The notes below the pieces were generated by a model, which saw only the letters and a list, made by a program, of their open reading frames with translations, was not told the origin of the DNA and searched no databases. From Cryptomeria japonica (Eukaryota > Streptophyta > Pinopsida > Cupressales > Cupressaceae): DNA of 64,000 nt. Location of the stretch: positions 240,796,422 through 240,860,421 of the forward strand of contig NC_081406.1 of NCBI RefSeq assembly GCF_030272615.1, in the 5' to 3' direction. The translations under genes were made by a program, and so were the position numbers. Of this stretch, positions 56,154 through 64,000 are shown piece after piece. Position 1 is the first letter of the stretch, and each line of letters starts with the position of its first letter.

Positions 56154-57210
56154 TGCCTGGAATTGAACATTTTAAATTTAATTAAATACAATTAAGTGAA
56201 AGTCTATACTTAATACTTATAGTCTATGACTCTATAGACTATAAATCTCTTTTTCGGGAGGAATTTTAAAATGATTTAGTAGACTTTAAAAATAGACCAG
56301 AAAAGTAACGAGTATGGTGACGTGCCAGAAAAAATGGCAGAAGTCGTGGGACCCACTTCATCAAAAAATAGGTACCATCGACCGTTGGATGAACAAAGAT
56401 CAACGGCTAGGGTGGATTTCGGCTCGAATGTGGGAAGCGAACACCTTTCTGAGAACTTTGCCTGGAATTGGACATTTTAAATTTAATTAAATATAATTAA
56501 TTCTAAAAATCTCTTTTTCGGGCAGAATTTTAAAATGATTAAATAGACTAAAAATCAAACCAAAAAAGTGATGAGAGTATGGTGACGTGCCACAAAAATG
56601 GCAGAAGTCATGGGACCCACTACATCTTAAAATAGGTAACATCGACCCGCGACCATTGGATGAACAAAGATCAATGGCTAGGGTGGATTTCGGACCGAAT
56701 GTGGGAAGTGAACATATTTGGGAGAACTTCGCTCGGAATTGGATATTTTAAATGTAATTAAATACAATTAAGTCTATAAAGCTTTTTTTCAGGCGGAGGT
56801 TTAAAATGATTAAATAGACTAAAAATCAAACCAGAAAAGTGACACGAGTATGGTGACATGCCTGAAAACTAGCAAAAGTGATAGGACCCATGACAACTGA
56901 CAATAGGTACCATCGTCCATTGGATGAGCAAAGATCAATGGCTTAGGGTGGATTTCGGCCTGAATGTGGGAAGTGAACACATTTGGGAGAACATCGCCTG
57001 GAATTGAAACGTTTTAAATTTAGTTAAATTTAAGTAAGTCTGTAAAGCACTTTTTCGGATGGAAGTTTAAAATTATTAAACATACTTAAAAAACTCACCC
57101 GTAAAGTCACAACAAGTGCCTTGGTCCCTCGTCCGTTGGATGAGCAAAGATCAACGGCTTAGGGTGGATTTCGGCCCGAATGTGGGAAGTGAACACATTT
57201 GGGAGAACTT
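56154..57210. repeat. Four tandem copies of a 216-305-bp unit
   Basis: Units start with YGCCYGGAATTG at 56154, 56459, 56730 and 56995, and a fifth partial start lies at 57211. Each has TTTTAAAT-TAATTAAAT near its start, TTTTTCGGGCGGA-like sequence, a GGACCCA stretch (lost in copy 4), a short dyad (CCGTTG or CCATTG, 13-14 bases, then its complement), and GGTGGATTTCGG-CGAATGTGGGAAG near its end. Unit length shrinks from left to right (305, 271, 265, 216). The array lies about 550 bp before the long frame at 57757. Confidence 0.85.
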
Positions 57211-57237
57211 TGCCCGGAATTGAACGTATTACATTTA

Positions 57238-57437
57238 ATGTCATCAGAAATTTAGAATTTATATTGAAGTATTGAATGCTTTGTCCTTCGGCATCAAATA
57301 ATTAATAATAATTAATAAAATTACAACATGATTCTTAATGTCCTCGGAATTTATACTGAAGTAATGAATGTTTTGTCCTTCGGCATCGAATAGTTATTAA
57401 TAGTAATTAATAAAATTACAACATGATTCTTGATATT
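57238..57437. repeat. Two tandem copies of a 100-bp unit
   Basis: Copies at 57238 and 57339 share TATTGAAGT-ATGAATG-TTTGTCCTTCGGCATC and AATTAATAAAATTACAACATGATTCTT. They follow directly on the four-copy array. Confidence 0.8.
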
Positions 57438-57756
57438 TTGCCCTTTAGGTTTTACTTTTCTACTTTTTAGAGTTTTCAAAATAAGAGACTCGTAAATCAT
57501 AATCGTCTTTCATTTCTTGGATAAACCTGTAAATCGAGGGAGATTCAGAAATAGCTACTAGATTGAGGAATGCAAGTTGCAATAGAGACTGTCTATGCCA
57601 ATCTAGTGAAATAGAAATTCCAATTTCTGGGTAAAATATAGAACACCTACATCCCACCTTTTTTGCTTTTGGTAATCTCGTGGTCCAATTTGAGGGTTAG
57701 CATTTTCAGGTTTTTATCTAGCTGCCTAGCATTATTTTGAATTATTAACAATAATA

Positions 57757-60700
57757 GTGATGGGGAAAACGGGAAGCAGTAGTTCAACAAGAAGCCAAGT
57801 GAAAAACAAAATGTACCTAACCGAACTGGTTAAAACACCAGGTTTCACTGATGAATACCATGATATTTATGACCCTACTATCCATGGTGAAAAGTGTATC
57901 ATAGATATTAGATATACATTGTCTAGTAAGGTGGCAGATGCATCCAGGGCAAAATTTTCTGTTTTCAACCCAATGTTACAAAAAATAACAAATAAAATCA
58001 CTTCGTGGGATGTTGGATTGGGAAGCATGGTGTTACCTGAAGTATTCCCTTGCCCTGATTTTGTCATGGTCTGTGCTGAAAATTATGATGAAGATAAAAA
58101 AGCAATTGTCAATAAAAATACAAAAGAGGAAATTCTATCCATAAATGAGGGAGAATTTGCTCATTTGTTGAACCTAGAATTTGAAGCCCAAAATTCAAAC
58201 CTCCAAATTGACCTTGAAAAGCTGGTAGGGAATTATGAGAGTCTCGATCCAAGTCGTAGAGATTCATTTATCAAAGGTCTAATAAATATTGGTATTGGTA
58301 TTGTGTTGGATCAGAATCATAAGCCTCCTTATGATTCTAAAATTTTTGTTCCATGGGTTGAGGACAGTATTTCCTTGCTGTTGTTTTGCCTGGGATTGGA
58401 AAATGATAGGGAAGTGGGTGCAAGCCTTCTTGAAATGATTTATAATATCCATTGTGCAAGTTAGCCAGTAAGATATAATTTTATTGATCACATTGTAAAA
58501 TCCATGCAAAAACAATTACTTATGATCAAAAAAGGTTCCTGTAAGACATTTAGGTTCTCATCCTACTTGTGCTATCTCCTTCTATCCAAGTATCATGCAA
58601 TATTTGAGACCAACAAGCTTCAAATTGTGAGCTATAAGATTGATGAGAAGACTGGGAAGAGAACAGACTGTCCAATATATGATTGGAGCCCAAAGATAAT
58701 GATGCATGATAACAGAAAGAACTACAACCATTTTGTAGGCTTCTTTTTGGCACCAATGTATAATGAAATTACAAGCACTCCAATGCCTAGGTTGCCTATG
58801 TCTTGTAGAGATTGCATTCAACTCGGAAGTCAAATAGAATTGGTTGACTGATTCTTCATGAAAGAATTCACTGTGTTAAGGTTTTACGGATTGGCAGTAA
58901 AACCATACAGACTTCCACTACATGTGACAAAGAGGATATTTGCATTAGAGTATGTACGACAATTGGAGAGCACAGATAGGCACTTCCATGGTCAGTAAAA
59001 GAAGAGCATATTTCCTTCCTTGCCTTTCTCATGTGGAGGGTTCACATTTGAGAGAAAAGCATTCATTGTGGCACATGATTTCTTGATAGTTTTTAACTTT
59101 GGTGATGAGGGTCTCTGGTAGTATGATCTAATTGGTGTAGTTCAAGCAAGGCTTAAGAAAAATGGGAACTCTCCAGCGTTATGTCAACATGAAAGTAAAC
59201 CATTGCTAGAAAAGCTTAGAAACAAGGACTCCTGGGATGAAGTTAAAAAAGAGATGGAGAAAATTGCAGCTAACAATAACATTTCAAATGAATAAATTTC
59301 ATCACAAATTATGGAGGGCCAGGGCAATGAGGGCATCCAAAATAGGAGGTCCTACAATTTCTACATAAAATCTGCTAATCCATCTAAGAAAACTATTCCC
59401 AAATCAATTATGCACGAATGTAAAGAGAATTGCTGGACTCAAACCAAAATAAATGATTTTTGGACTATGAGGAGGAATCTCAATGAACTAAAGACAAGTG
59501 CAGAATTTGAGAGCATCAACAAGGATGAAGAGTTTAGCAAATTGTGGGATATGGAGCATGGTGGGACTGAAGGTGATGATGATGAGCATGAGGTTGCCAT
59601 TGAGCCCCCTCCAACAACTACTACAATGTCTAAAATATTAGGTGGAGTCAGTGAGTCCATGAAAGACAAATATAGAAAAGGGGCAAACCTTGTGGAAAAA
59701 ATGGGTTTTGAAGGTGGTGGTCTAGGTCCCAGAGGAGAGGGCATTTGGTATCCACTTTAGGTACAACTTCCATCACAGTCAAAATCAAAAGGTCCTTATA
59801 AACCAGTCATTGGACTTGATTCTTCAGATTCATCAGGGATAGGTACTACTCATTACCCTCAGGGTCCACCTACATTTGTTTCTGGTTCAAATTCACAACC
59901 ACCACCACATCATGGTGTTCCCATTGGTGGTGAATTAAGTGCCACTGCCACTGGTGGGGAATCTGGGGATAGTATTCCTATTATTGTTCATTCAAGTGCC
60001 ATTGTGATTGGTGGGTCAAAATCAAAAGGTCCTTATAAACCAGTCATTGGACTTGATTTTTTAGATTCGTCACCGATAGGCACTACTCATTACCCTCAGA
60101 ATCCACCTACATTTGTTTCAGGTTCAAATCCACAACCACCACCACATCATGGTATTCTCATTGGTGGTGAATCAAGTGCCACTGCCACTGGTGGGGAATC
60201 TAGGGATAGTATTCCTATTATTGTTCAGTTAAGTGCCACTGTGATTGGTGATGTTGGCATGGGTACTACTACTGATACTAGTTGTCTTGGTGTTGGACAA
60301 GGGAAACAGCAAAATATCTCTCACAAGAGGCCACTAGAGGTAGATACTCAATCTCATACTATTGAGAATCCTATATCAAGTGCCACTGACACTACAAATC
60401 AATCATTTGCAGCTTCAGATCACACACCTCAAAAGACTATGAAAACTACACATGAAAGTGTCAGTGGGAGTGGGACAACATCAGGAACTGTTGTTGGTAA
60501 TCCTAATCCTGGTCAAGCATTAGTTAAAACCATAGGAATAAGTGGAACTGGAGCCTATGGTATTCCTATGTCACCTTTCAAACATTCAATTGCTTCAGCA
60601 ACCCCAGATTTTCAATTTCATGATTACTATGAAAAATTTGAACACACGACAAAAGAAAATAAAGAAAAAAAGAAAGCATTTCATAGCAATTCCATGTCTG

Positions 60701-62067
60701 AAGTTGTAAATGAACAACCTGCAAGGAACAGGGTATTTCCAACATATGACCCATAGAAAGATATGATGGAGTTCATGGTTGTTATGCCCCCGAGCCCATC
60801 TAAAGATAAAAATCCACCACATAGTCAGATACATCCCTCTCAATTTCAAGTTAGCACCCTCCAAATGGATTTCTCCAAAGTAAATAATGTGGACAAAATT
60901 AGTGTGTCAAAAATGACTAACGAAGTGGTCTACACTTCACTGCTAAAGGTGGAGAGAGAAAAAAGTAAACTGGAGAAACAAATAGAAAATTTACAGGCAG
61001 ACCTAGAAAACGAGAAATCAAGGAGGAAAGTAGCAGATAGCAAGTGAAATGAATTATAGAAAAGGATAAAAAATTCAGGCTTTGCAGTAGAAATTGCAGA
61101 GCAGGACAAGAAGGATGCCGAATTGAAGGACCTGATAGAAAAACTGGCTAAAAGCAGTAAAAAAATTGTTGAGGAAAAAGCCAGTTTTCAAAAATTATAT
61201 AGAAGTTATGAGTCTGCGGCTGCCGAAATGAAAAAATTACAGGACCTATTGGATCATGGGAAGAAAAAAGAAAAATATTTGCAAGAGGAAGTATAGGAAG
61301 AAAGAAAAAAATGTGCACAAATGAAAGAAGACTTGCACAATGCAAATGATAAAATAAAAACTTTGGATGATAGATTCAAAGATAATATGAAAAATACAAC
61401 GAAGTAGATACAAGAAAACATTTGGCGGGAAATAATGCAGAGGAGTGAGAAGTTGTGTGAATGGTTTCAATTGACTGAAAGTATGAGACAATTATTTTTT
61501 AAAATCAGATGGCACTATGAGAAGAGCACACATGTTTATTCAAAAGAGGAAATGGCAAAAAAGATTTTGAAAGTAGTTTACAGTTCCAGTGATAGCTACT
61601 TGGCATCTAAGGGAATTAAGAGCTGCATTGATGCCACAGTTAAGACATCATCTATCATTCAAAAATGCGAGAAGCTAAGGGAAACATCAGAAGTTACGAA
61701 CAATTGTGGAAAAAAGATAATGAAGCTGCAAGAAAAGAAAAATAATTTGATTAAACTTGGTTTGCCTAAGCCTGTTGACACAGAAAATAAATTTATTGGA
61801 GAAGAAGCTTACAAAGAAATCATGGAGAAAAAAATGAAGTCTAATTTAGACTTGCTTCCAAAGGACACAACTCCCAAAAGCTTTCTGGAATTCATCCAAC
61901 CATTTACAACTCTAAATTCGATATTGGATGAAACAATGATGTCAAGTAAATCCTCTAAATATGGAATGTTGATGAAGTTGGAGTTGACTTTCCATAGTTT
62001 ACAGAATATTGACCTTCCATCAGACAAAGAGTGGAGTACCCTACAAAAACTGGCACAGAATTCTTAA
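57757..62067 (+). pseudogene. 1,436-codon single-frame protein with 11 internal stops
   Basis: One frame runs from ATG 57757 to TAA 62065 without any frameshift. It is cut by TAG at 58462, 59119, 59758, 60754, 61057, 61294 and 61405, TAA at 58996 and 59293, and TGA at 58849 and 61045. Read through, it has a globular N-terminal part (to about 500), a charged stretch, a G-patch at about 640-668 (KGANLVEKMGFEGGGLG then PRGEG), a Ser/Thr/Gly-rich linker with a 79-residue direct duplication, a coiled coil (about 1057-1225) and a helical C-terminus. I do not recognise the N-terminal family. All stops could come from single C-to-T or G-to-A changes in Gln, Arg or Trp codons. No intron, LTR or TIR is evident around it. 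A decayed transposon cargo gene or gymnosperm gene is most likely. Confidence 0.65.
59779..60252 (+). repeat. In-frame 237-bp tandem duplication
   Basis: Copies begin TCAAAATCAAAAGGTCCTTA at 59779 and 60016, 237 bases (79 codons) apart, and code SKGPYKPVIGLD through SGSN-QPPPHHG to a TATGGES stretch. High identity suggests a recent duplication compared with the overall decay of the frame. Confidence 0.9.
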
Positions 62068-62531
62068 GAATCATAGTATGTATTGCACAATTTTCTTCTT
62101 TTATTCTTAATTTCAAGTTTTTTTTTTTCCTATTTGCTATTTTGCTAATCCAGCCTATGAATCTAATTTATGAATAGGAAAAAAATAGCACTCACTATTG
62201 CTATTTTGCTAATCCAGCTTATGAATCTATGATGCACACTGCAAGACTTTAGCCAGTAAATTTGTATTCTCAAATTCTCCCTTGCTTTAACATTTATGCA
62301 TTTCTCTATTTCTGATTAGTAGGTTTTAGGGACTCCTATAGCTATTATCTATGTTTAATTTGTCAGGACTCATGGTGTGAATTAATATTTAATTTTGAAC
62401 TCTATTTTTTGAACAGGAGACATCAAACATGTAGCAGATGTTAAAATGCTAATATGGCCATATAAATATGTGCTGAGTTTGTGATTTTGATGTTCAGTGT
62501 TCACATGTTGCAAACTTGCAATTCGACTTGA
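62068..62531. other. Region after the long frame
   Basis: AT-rich, with a short direct repeat (TTGCTATTTTGCTAATCCAGC at 62136 and again at 62199). No frame seen. Confidence 0.45.
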
Positions 62532-62870
62532 AGCTGTTGTTGCTCCCTTGTTTCTATAAAAGGGAATTCAGGGTCATTTGCAATTTTGCAAAGGGTTCTA
62601 AAACTTTGTATTCACTTTTGCATGGACATTAGAGAATCACACCGGAGTTGTTGTTGCTCTCTTGTTTCTATAAAAGGGAATTCAGGGTCATTTGCAATTT
62701 TGCAAAGGGTTCTGAAACTTTGTATTCACTTTTGCATGGACATTGGAGAATCACATAGGAGTTGTTGTTGCTCTCTTGTTTCTATAAAAGGGAATTCACG
62801 GTCATTTGCAAAGGGTTCTGAAACTTTGTATTCACCTTTGCAATTGGCATGTAGAATCACACAGATTGGT
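62532..62870. repeat. Three tandem 114-bp repeats
   Basis: Units begin AGYTGTTGTTGCTCYCTTG at 62532, 62646 and 62760, exactly 114 bp apart (38 codons, so a plus-strand frame stays open over the array by chance). Each holds TCTATAAAAGGGAATTCA and GCAAAGGGTTCTGAAAC. The third unit lacks about 10 bases (CAATTTTGCA). Confidence 0.9.
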
Positions 62871-62899
62871 GTATTACTATTGAATGAAATGTATCATAT

Positions 62900-63285
62900 G
62901 GCTATATTTTGAAAGAATTAATGAAAATCTAAGTTCTCGACATGTGTATTACTATTGAATGAAATTTATCATATGGTTCTGAAATATATCACACAGATTT
63001 GAGACTCAAACATGTATAAATAAACAATAAACATCTCTGTATCAATAAACACATTATGGTTTTTTTTTATTAGGCTATTTTAAATCTGGAAATAGAAAGT
63101 TGAAAAATAAAATTACAAATCAATATTAAATTATAATTGCAAAAAGTAATATGCTTTTGTAATATGAATGATGAGATACAGTAATAAGATTAATAAATAC
63201 CAATCTCTTATAGTTGCCATTCATCCTCATCAAATTCAGTGCTTTCTTGATTCTCGTCTGTGGTTTCTTTACTCTGAGACTTAGT
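62900..63285. other. AT-rich spacer
   Basis: ATTACTATTGAATGAAATKTATCATATGG occurs twice in part (62874 and 62946). No gene seen. It would contain the 3' region of the minus-strand gene. Confidence 0.4.
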
Positions 63286-64000
63286 CTACATATCTTCACC
63301 GAACTTCATCTCAATGCTACCAGTAGATCCACTAGTCCCACTGGCACTTTGGTTTGAAGTGTTGTCCAAACCTCTTCTTTTACATTTGGACCTCCAGATT
63401 TGCAGTGCCCTATCGTAAGGAAAAGTGTGGATATCATACCTAGATGTATAGAGCCTCAAGAAATTTTCCAAATTTTTGTCTAGTTTGTTTCTTAGCTTTG
63501 ATTTTAGGAACCCCAAAGCACTGGAGTCTCTCTCATCTTCCACCGAACCCAATATCATCGTAAGACATAAAGCAGCAAGCTTCACATATTCTGGCATTGA
63601 ATCAAGCAAGGATGCGTTCTCAGCTATATATTTCCAAACCCTTGTTACTGATCCCTCTTCGAAAGGGTTCTCCATTTTGGCATACTGTTGTTTCATAGTG
63701 TATGCAAAATGAGATGATTTCTCTCGAAGATGAGTTTCGTCTAATATTCCATTTATAGTTACTCCATTCAATTCTCTAGATGTGCAAAATTGTTTTATCA
63801 AAGTCAGTAGCTTACTTCGAAAATCAGATGCACTGTTGAGGCTCCAATAATGAGGAAACACAATAGACATGGCTTCGAGTAGGTTGTCAGGAGGGAATCT
63901 GCTTCTAATTTTTGAGGAAAGATCATATGCAATTTTCTTCACAGAAGTAGTTAGAGTCTCAACAATCTTGTCGAAATCTTCCTTTGTAACTCTTGCTAGT
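63286..64000 (-). CDS. hAT-type transposase-like C-terminal region, open to the window edge
   Basis: The frame is open without a stop from the right edge to 63286 (238 codons), so the start lies outside; the apparent start at 63942 is a GTG codon and is not the true start. The region with LAALCLTMILGSVEDERDSSALGFLKSKLRNKLDKNL and then LRLYTSRYDIHTFPYDRALQIW fits the C-terminal dimerisation region of hAT-like proteins, where S-x-ER-x-S and a helix with Arg/Leu follow. The tail is Ser/Gly-rich. This could be an autonomous transposase, or a host gene derived from one. Its clean frame contrasts with the other mobile genes here. Family assignment is from pattern only. Confidence 0.55.
   Translation of the reverse strand, partial: LARVTKEDFDKIVETLTTSVKKIAYDLSSKIRSRFPPDNLLEAMSIVFPHYWSLNSASDFRSKLLTLIKQFCTSRELNGVTINGILDETHLREKSSHFAYTMKQQYAKMENPFEEGSVTRVWKYIAENASLLDSMPEYVKLAALCLTMILGSVEDERDSSALGFLKSKLRNKLDKNLENFLRLYTSRYDIHTFPYDRALQIWRSKCKRRGLDNTSNQSASGTSGSTGSIEMKFGEDM

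Noticed and set aside
57757-62067. Alternative genetic code with TAG/TAA as Gln
   Set aside because: All features of the window are plant nuclear; TGA also occurs, and neighbouring genes use normal stops.
62586-62912. 108-codon plus-strand frame with internal 38-residue repeats
   Set aside because: Open only because the 114-bp unit is a multiple of three; no coding evidence.

Overview
The window is nuclear DNA from a large, repeat-rich plant genome, most likely a gymnosperm. This rests on dense nested LTR retrotransposons, a CC-NBS-LRR resistance-gene relic, a plant mobile domain relic, AT-rich intergenic DNA and copia LTRs rich in ACCGGT words. No species can be named from the sequence alone. 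No tRNA, rRNA or CRISPR was found. Most coding regions are old transposon genes or pseudogenes. The only long frames without a break are the 246-codon minus-strand frame at 54780-55520 and the hAT-like frame that runs off the right edge from 63286.

Layout. 1-2139: 5' end of a minus-strand Ty1/copia element. 2140-5843: truncated DNA transposon carrying a 2.3 kb array of palindromic 20-bp modules, a large inverted repeat and a recognisable end. 5844-8824: minus-strand non-autonomous copia element with zinc knuckles. 8980-11160: dispersed repeat plus an LTR-like block. 12681-25814: 13 kb minus-strand Ty3/gypsy element of the Tat type (gag, protease, G-patch ORF, RT/RNase H, second RNase H, integrase). 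26540-26686: MITE-like element. 27242-32632: complete DNA transposon with 24-bp terminal inverted repeats, ATTA flanks and a shorter copy of the same palindromic array.

33850-36648: CC-NBS-LRR pseudogene. 36651-49400: Ty1/copia element starting 2 bp after the NLR stop codon, with a triplicated protease segment, a TRIM-like mini-element and, inside its RT gene, a complete 7.5 kb non-autonomous LTR element (40560-48087, target duplication GTATA). 50170-51880: second copy of the dispersed repeat and LTR block. 51905-53003: 36/42-bp repeat array and plant mobile domain relic. 54095-55520: two convergent, distantly related ORFs of unknown function. 56154-57437: tandem repeats. 57757-62067: one 1,436-codon frame cut by 11 stop codons but no frameshift, with a G-patch and coiled coil. 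62532-62870: 114-bp tandem repeats. 63286-64000: hAT-like C-terminal region.

The most notable signals are the transposon family that carries the palindromic array in two copies, the stop-only decay of the 57.8-62.1 kb frame, the covarying hairpin in the repeats upstream of it, and the convergent ORF pair.
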